Source: a virus
DNA: 64,000 nt
Strand: one strand, 5' to 3'
IMG/VR virus record: IMGVR_UViG_3300027899_000001
Span: 124,001 to 188,000 of that record
Made by a program: the position numbers and the translations under genes. Position 1 is the first letter of the stretch. Each line of letters opens with the position of its first letter. The notes below the pieces were generated by a model. The model was not told where the DNA came from and did no database searches. It saw only the letters and a program-made list of their open reading frames with translations. Of the stretch, positions 24,214 to 33,271 are shown piece after piece.

Positions 24214-26199
24214 TTATTCTTTTTCTTTCTTTTCGTCGTCTTCGTCTTCATCTTCTTCGTCATCTTCATCTTCAACTTTAGTATCATCATCTTCACCTAT
24301 ACCTGAAAAATCAATTTCACTATCATCTACTTCTATTGGAGCTGCTGATGTTGTTTCTTCTGGTCCTGCTTCACCTTCTTCTGGAACTTCTTCCATTTCA
24401 ATTTCTCCACCAAACATTTCAGCTACATCTACGCCCTTTTCTTCTAACCAAGTTTTAAGAGTAGGCCATGATTCTGCAGAAACTTTTATCTTATTTTCTT
24501 CAAATTCAGTTGTTGCTTCTACGGGTTCTTCTCCTTCTGCAGGAACCTCTTCTGTAGGTTGATCTGTTAATTCTGGAGCTTCTTCTCCTTGATCACCTAA
24601 ACTAAGATCATCACTTGCTCCTAAATCTTCTTCTGGTTGTTCATCATCTGCCTCATTCATCGATTCTTTAACATTTCCTTCTGGAGCGGCAGGAACTTCT
24701 GCACCTTCTACAGGTTCTTCTGCTGGAACTTCTTCTGGAGTTTCTTCTGGCATTTCCGGTTCTTCAACTTCTGCAGGAACTTCAGTTTCTGGAGCTTCTA
24801 CTGGAACTCTTTCTGCTTGAACACCAAGTTCTGAAAGTTCATCAATTGCTGAATCAACATCGTCTACTGTAATAATAAATTCAGTTATTTCAACTTTTTC
24901 AACATTATCTTCTTCAGGATTTTCTTCTGGTACTTCACCTTCTGGTGTTTCTTCTTCACCTTCAACATTTTCAAGATCTTCATCTTTTAATTCATCTTCT
25001 TCATCAGCTTCTTTTTCAGCTTCAAATAAATCATATGAAGCAGTATTTTTAGCTTTAAGATTTTCAATTAATTTTTTCATTTTATCTTTAATAGCTAAAG
25101 ATTCATTTGATTCATCATTAAGACCCGGGCGTCCTTTATCTTTAAAATCATATTTACGAGGATCTTCTTCTGGACGATTAGCATCATTATCTAAATCATC
25201 TTCATCTTCACTATATTCATTAAGTTCTTCTTCATCTTCATCGTCCATGTCTTCATCGTCCATGTCTTCATCGTCCATGTCTTCATCATCAAGATCTTCG
25301 TCATCAAGATCTTCATCATCTTCTGGATAATCTTCATCTTCTGGAAGATCTTCTCCTATATCTTCAATATCTTCATCATCTTCAAGTTCTTCATCTTCGA
25401 ATTCTTCGTCTTCAAGTTCTTCATCTTCTCCTTGCGGAGTTTTCCAATATGTTAAAACGATTTTTTCGTCATCTTCTTCATATTCAAATTGATCTGTTTC
25501 AGCATGATCTCCTGCTTCTTCAGCACCATTGAATCGATTTTCATCAAATTCTACTTCATCTGCAGGACCTTCATCATCCATATCTTCATCATCAAGATCT
25601 TCATTTCCTTCATAATCGCTAGCTTCCATATCTTCATCTTCTACTTCGTCTAGATCATCATTATCTTTATCATCATCGTCCATAGATTCTTTAACAAATC
25701 TTCCTCTTAAACTTTCATTCTTCATTTTATTAGGAATATCTGCATATTCATCTTCTGAATATTCTTCTTCTACTTCTTCAGATTCAACATTAGCAGCTTT
25801 TCCTCTTTCTGCTTTGAATCTATTATCTTTTTTAGCTTCATTAACAACAGTATCATTTACAGATACAAATTTATTAACTAATCTTTGTCCGATATTAGAT
25901 AGCTTAAAATACGTAACGCCATTTCTACTTTCAGTAACAAAGTATTTGGCGTTTCTTTTAATAAACATATTTGCAGCAGCTGGAGTTGAACCGCCTTCTT
26001 TAAGACCTACGATAAATCTTTTAAGATCTATTTTACTTACTGATGCGTTTTCAGCTACAAATGATAATACCTGATTACGTAAAGGAGCATTTGTGCCTGC
26101 TGTTATTGTAGGTCTCATGCCATATTTACGTTTCAACGTTATAGAATTTGATTCGCCTAAATACTCACTAAGTGTTTTGGGAACATACATTTTTTTCAT
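24214..26199 (-). CDS. large acidic low-complexity protein, candidate prohead core/internal protein
   Basis: A 661-residue protein. The first 130 residues look folded and basic (YVPKTLSEYLGESNSITLKRKYG...), with L-G-E|S as a possible prohead-protease site. A winged-helix-like stretch follows (SKIDLKRFIVGLKEGG...YFKLSNIGQRLV). The remaining 500 residues are dominated by Asp, Glu and Pro, including five-residue DEDMD repeats. Long acidic proteins are typical of scaffolds or DNA mimics. Its place between signature-motif genes supports a head role, but this is inference. It is bounded by a terminator on the 3' side. Confidence 0.6.
   Translation of the reverse strand: MKKMYVPKTLSEYLGESNSITLKRKYGMRPTITAGTNAPLRNQVLSFVAENASVSKIDLKRFIVGLKEGGSTPAAANMFIKRNAKYFVTESRNGVTYFKLSNIGQRLVNKFVSVNDTVVNEAKKDNRFKAERGKAANVESEEVEEEYSEDEYADIPNKMKNESLRGRFVKESMDDDDKDNDDLDEVEDEDMEASDYEGNEDLDDEDMDDEGPADEVEFDENRFNGAEEAGDHAETDQFEYEEDDEKIVLTYWKTPQGEDEELEDEEFEDEELEDDEDIEDIGEDLPEDEDYPEDDEDLDDEDLDDEDMDDEDMDDEDMDDEDEEELNEYSEDEDDLDNDANRPEEDPRKYDFKDKGRPGLNDESNESLAIKDKMKKLIENLKAKNTASYDLFEAEKEADEEDELKDEDLENVEGEEETPEGEVPEENPEEDNVEKVEITEFIITVDDVDSAIDELSELGVQAERVPVEAPETEVPAEVEEPEMPEETPEEVPAEEPVEGAEVPAAPEGNVKESMNEADDEQPEEDLGASDDLSLGDQGEEAPELTDQPTEEVPAEGEEPVEATTEFEENKIKVSAESWPTLKTWLEEKGVDVAEMFGGEIEMEEVPEEGEAGPEETTSAAPIEVDDSEIDFSGIGEDDDTKVEDEDDEEDEDEDDEKKEKE
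25241..25285 (-). repeat. three perfect 15-nt tandem units
   Basis: The unit TCGTCCATGTCTTCA occurs three times head to tail and encodes DEDMD repeats on the minus strand. Imperfect copies flank it. It is a coding low-complexity expansion. Confidence 0.85.
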
Positions 26200-26275
26200 A
26201 TTATTAACATTAATTTTATTTTTATAGTTTATATATTCATATACAAAATAACACTTTGAACATTTTTTGTAACAT

Positions 26276-27370
26276 CTATTTTAAATTAAAATATTTAAAA
26301 TATTCATCTTTAATCTTCCAATAATATATAATATTATCTATTGTGTTTTTATACCCATACACCTTTTTAGTTAAACCCGGTTGAAAAATAAGATACTCTA
26401 ATAATCCCATTTCTTTTAATATATCAGTTATATGTTGCAAAGCATCTTTATGCGGCATTTCTTTTCCAAACAAAATAAGATGTCGTTGTATATCAAACGC
26501 ATATTGATATGATCCAAAATGATTTTTATTTACCTGCCATAATTTTCCTAATTTATTTTGTATAACATGTTCAATACCAATTCCCAAATCAGTAATTGGA
26601 TCCGATTCTTCAGAAAATTTCTCTTGTAAATATGGCTTTTTGGGCTTAAATGGTTTTACTTCTATATAAAAAAATTTCTTTAGCGCATAAATAACTTTAT
26701 CAAGTTCTATCTTATCGCCCCTTCTAATGATTAAATCATTTATTGTATCTTCAAATATTTTTTGTATATCTTCTTGATTATCAATATCTTTATTTACAAT
26801 ATGTTTTAAAACTTTAAAAACGGCAAATGCTTCATTTGTAAATTTTTCATTTCCATAATAATGTATAGCAGACTCAATTGAATTTATTCCACCTTCTCTT
26901 TTAAGTTCCTTTTCCCAGAATTTTTTTATGCCTATTCCTAAATCAGCGATTGGATCTGATTCTTCTTCGAATTTTTCGTATACTTTTCGTCTTTTTGGCT
27001 TAACAGGATTTATAATTATATGAAAATATTTATCTAAACACTCAGCTATTTTTTTAAGATCTATATATTCATCACTACTATATCTATAATATCTGTTTAT
27101 AGCTTTTTCATATTGATATTGAAGATCTTTTGATTCAATAGAACCTTGTTGTATAACACCTTCTAATACTAAATATACTACATAAATTTCTTCGCCGTAT
27201 TTATCTGTTCCATAATACTCTTTTGATAATGTTCCGACACCCTTTCTGCCCATATCATAATAGGCAGTTCTCCATGATTTTAATAGATATTCTTTTCCAA
27301 TACCTAAATCATGGACAGGATCTGTCTCCTCAGAAAATTTTTCGTTTATATGTTCTTTAATTATCTTCAT
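26276..27370 (-). CDS. three-module signature-motif polyprotein
   Basis: Signature copies are INEKFSEETDPVHDLGIG, VYEKFEEESDPIADLGIG and LQEKFSEESDPITDLGIG. The start at 27370 (MKIIKEHINEKF) is chosen by analogy with paralogues; the frame extends to 27430. Modules 1 and 2 are relatives of each other (...FEDTINDLIIRRGDKIELDKVIYALKKFFYI versus ...YEKAINRYYRYSSDEYIDLKKIAECLDKYFHI) and of module 1 at 52885. Module 3 ends like 12298 modules (YWKIKDEYFKYF). The residue before the invariant Glu is Asn, Tyr or Gln, which fits a protease-site rule. Confidence 0.7.
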   Translation of the reverse strand: MKIIKEHINEKFSEETDPVHDLGIGKEYLLKSWRTAYYDMGRKGVGTLSKEYYGTDKYGEEIYVVYLVLEGVIQQGSIESKDLQYQYEKAINRYYRYSSDEYIDLKKIAECLDKYFHIIINPVKPKRRKVYEKFEEESDPIADLGIGIKKFWEKELKREGGINSIESAIHYYGNEKFTNEAFAVFKVLKHIVNKDIDNQEDIQKIFEDTINDLIIRRGDKIELDKVIYALKKFFYIEVKPFKPKKPYLQEKFSEESDPITDLGIGIEHVIQNKLGKLWQVNKNHFGSYQYAFDIQRHLILFGKEMPHKDALQHITDILKEMGLLEYLIFQPGLTKKVYGYKNTIDNIIYYWKIKDEYFKYFNLK

Positions 27371-27626
27371 GAGTTTTTGCATAACGATCATGGCCAGCTT
27401 TCCATGCTTTATGCAATGGTGTTCCCACATTTATACTATGTGAAATCGTTTTTCCTGCTAATCCAGATAAAAACATTTTATTTATAGTTTTACTTTTATC
27501 CAATTTTTCTGGATCTACTTTAGCATAATAATTATATACTTTAGTTAACTGTGCCTCATTTTCATTAAGAAATTCATCAAGAGATTCTGCTATGAAATTT
27601 TCTTTTTTATTAACATTTTTTTCCAT
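27357..27626 (-). CDS. small protein with head-type N-terminus
   Basis: An 89-residue protein. The N-terminus KKENFIAESLDEFLNENEAQL has I-A-E|S and L-N-E|N, both fitting an (I/L)-x-E cleavage rule, and resembles the start of the protein at 21389. The remainder (YNYYAKVDPEKLDKSKTINKMFLSGLAG...) is helical with no known motif. Its 3' end overlaps the next gene's start by 14 bp. Confidence 0.55.
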   Translation of the reverse strand: MEKNVNKKENFIAESLDEFLNENEAQLTKVYNYYAKVDPEKLDKSKTINKMFLSGLAGKTISHSINVGTPLHKAWKAGHDRYAKTHEDN

Positions 27627-27646
27627 TTTCTTATATATTATTTTTA

Positions 27647-28615
27647 TTACAATATTTCATTATTATTAATATAATCTTCAAACGTTGGTATTTTGTGTAA
27701 AGATTCTTTTACTTCTTCTTCAGGTTCTTCAACATGATCATTAAATTCTTCTTTATTTATTAATTCTGCTTCGTCATAATTTTCTCTTAAGAAAGCAACA
27801 ATATCAAATTCATCCCAATCAGGATCGTAATTAAGCTTCTCAAATGTTCCTGATTCACCATCAGTTACTTTTGCTCTCCAATCTCCTTTATCAAATAGTT
27901 TGTATATTTTTCCTGTAAAATCTCCATCTGCATCTTTTATTTCAACATAAAATACTTTATCTTCTTTTATATCATCATGAACATCTGTAACATCTTCATC
28001 ATTTTCATCCTCAATTTCTTCGTGTTCTTCTTCGTCTTCATCTTCTTCATCTGTGTAATCAAGAATATCATCAGTTTCAATATTTTTATCTGATGGTTCT
28101 AATCCCATATCTTCTAATCTATCTGCCCATTCAGGATCTAATTCATTTTTATTAATACCTAATGTATCTCCATCTTCATCTTCAACATAAGATAAATTCT
28201 CTGAGTCCATATAATTTTTAAGTTCTTGAACTTCTTCAGGATCTGCATTTTCAGTATTAAATGTTTCTTCGTTTATATTTTTAATTCTTAATATATCAGA
28301 ATATGATTCGACTGTTGGTGGATTGCCTTGAGCATTTACAGGACGACCAGTTGTATCAACAGCTCCAGTATTTGCTGCAATTGTGTTGGGCTGTGGTTTA
28401 GCGCCAGTAGTCTGAGCCTGTGCTTTCTGCGTTTGTTGTTGTATCTTAGCACGTTGTTGATATTTAACAAGAGCATCATTTCTTTTTTTAGCTAATAGAT
28501 TTTTTAGTTTCAAATCTTCTTGATTATACCATGTTTGTATACCTAAAAGTTCTTTTGCTAAAACATCATCACCTGTAGTAATTTCGTCTTCGTTAAGATG
28601 ATATAAATTTTTCAT
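27647..28615 (-). CDS. acidic hypothetical protein, candidate head component
   Basis: A 322-residue protein. The N-terminal third is Gln/Ala-rich and helical (NLLAKKRNDALVKYQQRAKIQQQTQ). A linker and a strongly acidic central region follow (DYTDEEDEDEEEHEEIEDEND), then a small beta domain (VFYVEIKDADGDFTGKIYKLFDKGDW). The end LHKIPTFEDYINNNE resembles other head-protein termini in the window. No enzymatic motif is seen. The composition and neighbours suggest a scaffold or internal head role. Confidence 0.5.
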   Translation of the reverse strand: MKNLYHLNEDEITTGDDVLAKELLGIQTWYNQEDLKLKNLLAKKRNDALVKYQQRAKIQQQTQKAQAQTTGAKPQPNTIAANTGAVDTTGRPVNAQGNPPTVESYSDILRIKNINEETFNTENADPEEVQELKNYMDSENLSYVEDEDGDTLGINKNELDPEWADRLEDMGLEPSDKNIETDDILDYTDEEDEDEEEHEEIEDENDEDVTDVHDDIKEDKVFYVEIKDADGDFTGKIYKLFDKGDWRAKVTDGESGTFEKLNYDPDWDEFDIVAFLRENYDEAELINKEEFNDHVEEPEEEVKESLHKIPTFEDYINNNEIL

Positions 28616-28629
28616 TTTATATAATTTAT

Positions 28630-29091
28630 TTAAGTTGTTACTTTTCCGCCTACGTTACATTTTTCACGCACCGTTTCTTCTGTAAATATTGTTTTATTAT
28701 CTTGACATAAAAAATCTCCTGATACTTCTTTTGGACAATAATCTAAAGATTTTAATCTATTTCCGCTACAATCAAAATATCCTTTAACGATCTCAGGACA
28801 TCCTCGTAATGTTGTCATTTTTGTTTCAGAACAATCAAATGATTTACTTTCTTTAAAATTAATATAATCTGGAAAGTTTCCATTCATTTTTACTCTTCCA
28901 AATTTTACATCGTCGTTTAATATTAATGTGTAATCTGAATTAATTTTAATATGTTTATTAAATGTAATTTCATCTACTTTAAATTTTGCAAACCACTTTT
29001 TAATTAATGTTGGTAATCCCACATTTAAATCCCATATAGGATCGCTTTCTTCTATAAATTTTTCATTAATATATTCTCTAACAATATTCAT
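28630..29091 (-). CDS. signature-motif protein with leucine-rich-like module
   Basis: A 153-residue protein starting MNIVREYINEKFIEESDPIWDLNVG. The body repeats the pattern FPDYINFKESKSFDCSETKMTTLRGCPEIVKGYFDCSGNRLKSLDYCPKEV in pieces of about 20 residues. It ends FTEETVREKCNVGGKV. It is the closest relative of 47471 and 13557. The AT-rich element lies 7 nt upstream at 29099. Repeat sequences of this type usually bind proteins. Confidence 0.68.
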   Translation of the reverse strand: MNIVREYINEKFIEESDPIWDLNVGLPTLIKKWFAKFKVDEITFNKHIKINSDYTLILNDDVKFGRVKMNGNFPDYINFKESKSFDCSETKMTTLRGCPEIVKGYFDCSGNRLKSLDYCPKEVSGDFLCQDNKTIFTEETVREKCNVGGKVTT

Positions 29092-29114
29092 TAAAGACTT
29101 TATTTTATATATTT

Positions 29115-29468
29115 CTATTTTTTCCTCATATGTTTTTTTACATAGTCAAATGAGTGTTGATGTCCACCTGTTATTAGATATAAAATTATATCGTTATCTT
29201 TTTTACCATCAATCGCCATTTTTAACACGCCCTCTTCTATTTTAGCTTTTTTATCATCTATTAAATATTTAACAAGTTTAAAATTATTGGCAGAAACTGC
29301 CATCCATAAAAAAGTTTCGTCTGTAAGTGCACTTATTGCTTTATCTGATAAGTGAAATCGTTCTTTAGCTAATTTTATAAGTTGGTTTTTCATTCCTATA
29401 TTCATATCTTCAATAGGATCTGATTCTTCTTTAAACTTTTCATTTATATGTTCCCTGACTAATTTCAT
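29115..29468 (-). CDS. signature-motif protein with ankyrin-like module
   Basis: A 117-residue protein. MKLVREHINEKFKEESDPIEDMNIG is followed by one to two ankyrin-like repeats (DETFLWMAVSANNFKLVKYLIDDK, EGVLKMAIDGKKDNDIILYLITGG). It is related to 58148 and to the first module of 30225. It overlaps the upstream gene start/stop by 4 bp. A protein-binding role is likely. Confidence 0.65.
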   Translation of the reverse strand: MKLVREHINEKFKEESDPIEDMNIGMKNQLIKLAKERFHLSDKAISALTDETFLWMAVSANNFKLVKYLIDDKKAKIEEGVLKMAIDGKKDNDIILYLITGGHQHSFDYVKKHMRKK

Positions 29469-29734
29469 ATTCTCACTTTATATTTTACAAATAAATCGTA
29501 ATATTGTTCAGGTATACTATAGTAACGATCTTCATCCATCATATCTTTAGGAATTGTCATCATATAAACTCCGGCTTCTGTAACTCCCCCATATTGCGCA
29601 TTACATCTATGTTTCATCATAGTAATGCTTCCTAATTGTCCAACATCATATTTATCAAATTTTACAAGAGTTTCTGTATTGAATCCATCTTTATAGTATT
29701 TTTTACCACCAACTGTAACAGGAATTTTATCCAT
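29465..29734 (-). CDS. protein lacking the signature, possibly 5'-truncated or frameshifted
   Basis: From the ATG at 29734 the frame gives 89 residues ending YSIPEQYYDLFVKYK, like the IKPEYxxYF ends of modules at 12298 and 11835. The frame stays open upstream to about 29889 with protein-like sequence (NNPCHQTGSHDLSTAQIY...) but no ATG. It meets the end of the gene at 29878, whose stop is in the neighbouring frame. So it may use a non-ATG start, be reached by frameshift, or be a broken second module. Confidence 0.5.
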   Translation of the reverse strand: MDKIPVTVGGKKYYKDGFNTETLVKFDKYDVGQLGSITMMKHRCNAQYGGVTEAGVYMMTIPKDMMDEDRYYSIPEQYYDLFVKYKVRI

Positions 29735-29877
29735 AAATCCTATAAAAACATAAATATTATTTTCACTTTCTTCTTTTATTTGTTTTCTTGTTCTTCCTAA
29801 TTTTTTAATGTATATTTGTGCAGTAGATAAATCATGAGATCCTGTTTGATGGCAAGGATTATTCCAATTAATATCAT

Positions 29878-30225
29878 CTAATCCATTTTAATAATTTCCA
29901 ATATTTCATCTTTATCTACATTGTTAGCAACAGCTTCATCTATAATATCTTTTATATCTTTTTTTGTATAATGCACATCTTTTAAAACTTGTGCCTTTTC
30001 TTTAGGAAAATGTTTTATTTGAACATCAATAAAGTCTTCTTTAGATTTACTTTTCCATCCTTTTTTGAAGAATGTATAATCATCACGGAAATCAACATCT
30101 TCTTCAGTTAATCCTATTTTCTTAAGATCAGCAAGAATTTGATTCTTTTTTCCTATATTTAAATCTTGAATCGGATCCGATTCTTCTTTAAATTTTTCGT
30201 TTATATGTTCTCTTACTTTTTTCAT
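29878..30225 (-). CDS. signature-motif protein, unique module
   Basis: A 115-residue protein with MKKVREHINEKFKEESDPIQDLNIG. The body is helical and lysine-rich (KKNQILADLKKIGLTEEDVDF...DIKDIIDEAVANNVDKDEIL) with no known domain. Its start overlaps the end of the upstream gene by 1 bp. Its stop is followed by open sequence in another frame that continues into the gene at 29465. Confidence 0.6.
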   Translation of the reverse strand: MKKVREHINEKFKEESDPIQDLNIGKKNQILADLKKIGLTEEDVDFRDDYTFFKKGWKSKSKEDFIDVQIKHFPKEKAQVLKDVHYTKKDIKDIIDEAVANNVDKDEILEIIKMD

Positions 30226-31040
30226 TAATATGCGCTAAATCTTAATTTTCCTTTTATTTGACAATATTTTCTAACTGACGTACGAAAAGTGGGTTTACCG
30301 TGTGCTGCGTTATAAAAAATTACATAATCACCATCCACTATTTTTGGTCCATTTATTTTAATAGTTCTTAAATTATCAAAACAACAAGCAAATCTTCCAC
30401 GTATATAATTAAATTTTATATAACTGGGAAGCCTACTTAAATCTTCATAAGATATATCTATATCGTCCTTTGAATCTAACGTTAAATCATTATTTATTAT
30501 AAAATCTCCGCCTTCAACTACTTTTCGTTTTGTAAATTCTTTTATCCAATCATTAATTTGTCTTGGCAATCCTATACCCAAATCATAAATAGGATCTGAT
30601 TCCTCAACAAATTTTTCAGCTAATATATTTTTTTCTTTTAATTTTCGTATACCCATCAAAAGATCATTACACGTTTCATCTAATCCTCTTTTTCTAAGTT
30701 CTTTAAGCGTCTGTTTAACATCAGCGCCATTGTCTATTAAAAATTTGCATCCTTTCCAATTATGATCGTATGCACAATTACCTAAAAAATATCCATAAGA
30801 TTTAGAATGTGATGCGTTTATATCTACTAATTTAGAATCTAATAAAAATTTTGCAAAAATATATTCATTATTACTTAAGCATATTTCAAACATAGAATCG
30901 TAATGTTTACCATTTACTAACTCACGTCTGCCTTTTTTTATTATATAGTCTTCAATTTTAGCTAACATTCCTATACCAAGATCACGAATGGGATCTGATT
31001 CTTCAGCAAATTTTTCGTTTATATGTTCTTTTACAATCAT
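30225..31040 (-). CDS. two-module signature-motif polyprotein (ankyrin-like, leucine-rich-like)
   Basis: A 271-residue protein. The first signature is MIVKEHINEKFAEESDPIRDLGIG, followed by ankyrin-like repeats (SMFEICLSNNEYIFAKFLLDS...GYFLGNCAYDHNWKGCKFLIDNGADV). The second signature is NILAEKFVEESDPIYDLGIG at about residue 137, with Ala before the Glu. It is followed by the leucine-rich-like module (LPSYIKFNYIRGRFACCFDNLRTIK...). It joins two module types that occur as single proteins elsewhere, which indicates shuffling. It abuts genes on both sides. Confidence 0.68.
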   Translation of the reverse strand: MIVKEHINEKFAEESDPIRDLGIGMLAKIEDYIIKKGRRELVNGKHYDSMFEICLSNNEYIFAKFLLDSKLVDINASHSKSYGYFLGNCAYDHNWKGCKFLIDNGADVKQTLKELRKRGLDETCNDLLMGIRKLKEKNILAEKFVEESDPIYDLGIGLPRQINDWIKEFTKRKVVEGGDFIINNDLTLDSKDDIDISYEDLSRLPSYIKFNYIRGRFACCFDNLRTIKINGPKIVDGDYVIFYNAAHGKPTFRTSVRKYCQIKGKLRFSAY

Positions 31041-32827
31041 TAGTCGTTAATTGCTTTTAATAATTGACCGCTCCAATATCTATACTCTGAAAAAATAGTA
31101 TCATATAAATTATGAATAGAGCTGGGTGTAAGTTCCAAAAATAATGATGGATTATTATCTTCAATTGAGCGAAAAGCTGGAAGTCTATCTTCATTTTCAA
31201 GTTCACCAACATTGAATTTATCTTCAACATTTAATCTTCCACCCATGATTTCTTCTTCAAAGAACAGTTGAATAGTTATTTCAGATTTCTTACCTGCATC
31301 TGTAATAATCACAATGGGTTCAAAATCTGGACGACAATATTGAAATACTTCTGTTATATTCCAAGAATCAAGTAATCCAAATCCTGGAATAAGAGCATTA
31401 TTATCATTCATTAGAGCTTGCATTTGCGCTTTTACAGTTTCATCTGAAGCATGAAAATCTTTTCCTTCTATTCTAAATTTATTACTTATACAAAATAAAA
31501 TAACAGGAGCTTTCCACATTTGATTTATTCTGATAACATTTGTCATCTGAGCAACTGTAAAAGGCTCAAATGTTGTAATATAAACTGCACATGGTTTTTG
31601 ACCTTTTGCAACATCTCGTATTTTAGGTTCAAATGCTTTCTGAATTGATGCTATAACTCTCATGTTATCTACATCAGTAGGGTTTCTTTTCTTAAATGCA
31701 TCAACTACTATATTTTCTGAACGAGCTTCATTCAACATATAATAGCCTTCGCCTTCTTGAAATTTATTAGTGTAATTATTTATTAATGTAACATATGAAT
31801 TGAATTTTTCAACAATCATTTCTGTTAATAATCCATAAGACTTTTTATACTTTCTAAATGAAGATAATATAACTTTAAATAGTGCTTCATATATTGGAGC
31901 TTTTTCAATCCATTTTAATGTTTCTTCATTAGTAATAAATTTTTTATTTAATTTTCCATTATGTCCAAACTGAGGAGGCATTAAATATTTTGAATCTATT
32001 GTTTCGTTTACAGTTTTAATATCACAATACTTATTAAATATATCACAAACAATATTTATATACCTTTCATCTTTAGAATCTGCTTCTAATATTGGAAAAT
32101 TATATCCACTCATAAATGTATTTAAGTCTGTAATTATTATATCATATACATCTCGTGATTCATTTTCTTTTTCATATGCTTCATTAAGAAGTTCAAATTC
32201 ATATGATATAATTTGAGCTAATTTATCTTTAGATTTAATGACGATTCCTTCTATGATATCTTCTCTTGAATATACATTATGAAGAGTTTTTTCAATCATT
32301 TTTGCAAATGTCATGGTTTCTCCTTCATATTGTTTTGTATCATATGCAATAAGAAGTTTCTTTTGTTCTTCATTCAATTTTCCTTCAAATAATACAGGAG
32401 GTCTTCCCATACACAATACAGAAGCCCATTCTTTAACTGTATTATAATCAAAAGATTCTGATACTTTATCACCATTTCTACGAGTTACATCTGTAAGAAT
32501 ATACTTTGGAAGTTTTGAATATGGAATTCTTAAAGGTCTTTCAACTGGAGTATAATATAAACCAAAGAATAATCCTTCAGGAATTTGTGCATCTTTAGTT
32601 ATGATAGGAATTTCAAGCATAGCGCTCTCATAAATATCGGTGAGAGTTCTATCTATTAAAGTAATTGGACTATTATCTTTTTTATAAAAGAGAATTTCAT
32701 CTCCCTTTTTTTCAAAGATTAAACGATAAGTGTCAATTTTTTCGGTAATAACGACATCTTCATTTAATAAAGAATCTACGTATTTTTGTCCTTTTCGTTC
32801 TAAGACTTTTGATAACGTGTTTAACAT
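31040..32827 (-). CDS. RNA-ligase-like nucleotidyltransferase fused to degenerate cytidylyltransferase-like domain
   Basis: About 595 residues from the preferred ATG at 32827 (MLNTLSKVLERKG); a longer frame reaches 32890. The N-terminal half has EKIDTYRLIFEKK (candidate AMP-lysine motif I), FYKKDNSP and EGIVIKSKDKL (motif IV), like RNA or DNA ligases. The C-terminal part (about 400-530) has VYITTFEPFTVAQMTNVIRINQ, which aligns with the NMNAT-like GSFKPMHIGHVNMIRR at 43659, but the HxGH is lost. It may be an RNA repair enzyme or a virion-packaged protein. Catalytic activity of the second domain is doubtful. Confidence 0.6.
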   Translation of the reverse strand: MLNTLSKVLERKGQKYVDSLLNEDVVITEKIDTYRLIFEKKGDEILFYKKDNSPITLIDRTLTDIYESAMLEIPIITKDAQIPEGLFFGLYYTPVERPLRIPYSKLPKYILTDVTRRNGDKVSESFDYNTVKEWASVLCMGRPPVLFEGKLNEEQKKLLIAYDTKQYEGETMTFAKMIEKTLHNVYSREDIIEGIVIKSKDKLAQIISYEFELLNEAYEKENESRDVYDIIITDLNTFMSGYNFPILEADSKDERYINIVCDIFNKYCDIKTVNETIDSKYLMPPQFGHNGKLNKKFITNEETLKWIEKAPIYEALFKVILSSFRKYKKSYGLLTEMIVEKFNSYVTLINNYTNKFQEGEGYYMLNEARSENIVVDAFKKRNPTDVDNMRVIASIQKAFEPKIRDVAKGQKPCAVYITTFEPFTVAQMTNVIRINQMWKAPVILFCISNKFRIEGKDFHASDETVKAQMQALMNDNNALIPGFGLLDSWNITEVFQYCRPDFEPIVIITDAGKKSEITIQLFFEEEIMGGRLNVEDKFNVGELENEDRLPAFRSIEDNNPSLFLELTPSSIHNLYDTIFSEYRYWSGQLLKAIND

Positions 32828-32843
32828 AATTTTAGATTTTAAT

Positions 32844-33194
32844 TTATATTTTTTTAGTAATTGGGTGTTCTTTTTTTCTTTGGTGATCAATAATATATTG
32901 TCGTAAAGAATGGTACTGAGGAGAAGCTTTTTCTCTATTAATAGTTATATATTGTTCACAATATTCTTGTAACATTTTTGCATAATCAGTAGTAATAAAA
33001 TGAGTAGAATCAGTAGATATTAATAACATTCTATTATCAACTTTACATACTATTGGAATAATATCATATAGCCATTTAACAAGATCCTCGATAGATTTAA
33101 AATCACGCACGTGAAAAACACCAATACCCATTGTTTGTATAGGATCGGGATCTTCTAAAAATTTCTCCCCTAAATATTCCCTAACTTTTTTCAC
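32844..33194 (-). CDS. signature-motif protein, WLY/ITIR-type module, GTG start
   Basis: A 116-residue protein; the start codon is GTG (33194-33192). The signature is divergent: YLGEKFLEDPDPIQTMGIG, with Gly before the invariant Glu. The body (FKSIEDLVKWLYDIIPIVCKVDN...YAKMLQEYCEQYITINREKA) is the same module as 21622 module 2, 45560 module 1 and 50974 module 3. The AT-rich element and a terminator lie directly upstream. Confidence 0.65.
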   Translation of the reverse strand: MKKVREYLGEKFLEDPDPIQTMGIGVFHVRDFKSIEDLVKWLYDIIPIVCKVDNRMLLISTDSTHFITTDYAKMLQEYCEQYITINREKASPQYHSLRQYIIDHQRKKEHPITKKI

Positions 33195-33207
33195 GTATTA
33201 TTACAAT

Positions 33208-33227
33208 TTATTTTATATATTCAAAAC
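33208..33227 (-). promoter_or_regulatory. AT-rich promoter-like element after terminator
   Basis: An exact copy of the 15-nt element, 13 nt before the GTG at 33194. It lies immediately after the terminator at 33230-33249. Confidence 0.5.
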
Positions 33228-33229
33228 AA

Positions 33230-33249
33230 AAGGAGCCGTTGAGCTCCTT
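33230..33249 (-). terminator. rho-independent terminator
   Basis: An AAGGAGC/GCTCCTT stem with a short loop, followed on the minus strand by TTTGTTTTG. It ends the unit that includes 33272 and 33439. Confidence 0.78.
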
Positions 33250-33271
33250 GTTAGAATTTTAGAATTTAATA

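Noticed and set aside
25228-25320. Short tandem repeats resembling a CRISPR array
   Set aside because: Units are 15 nt without spacers and lie in frame within a coding sequence for DEDMD repeats.
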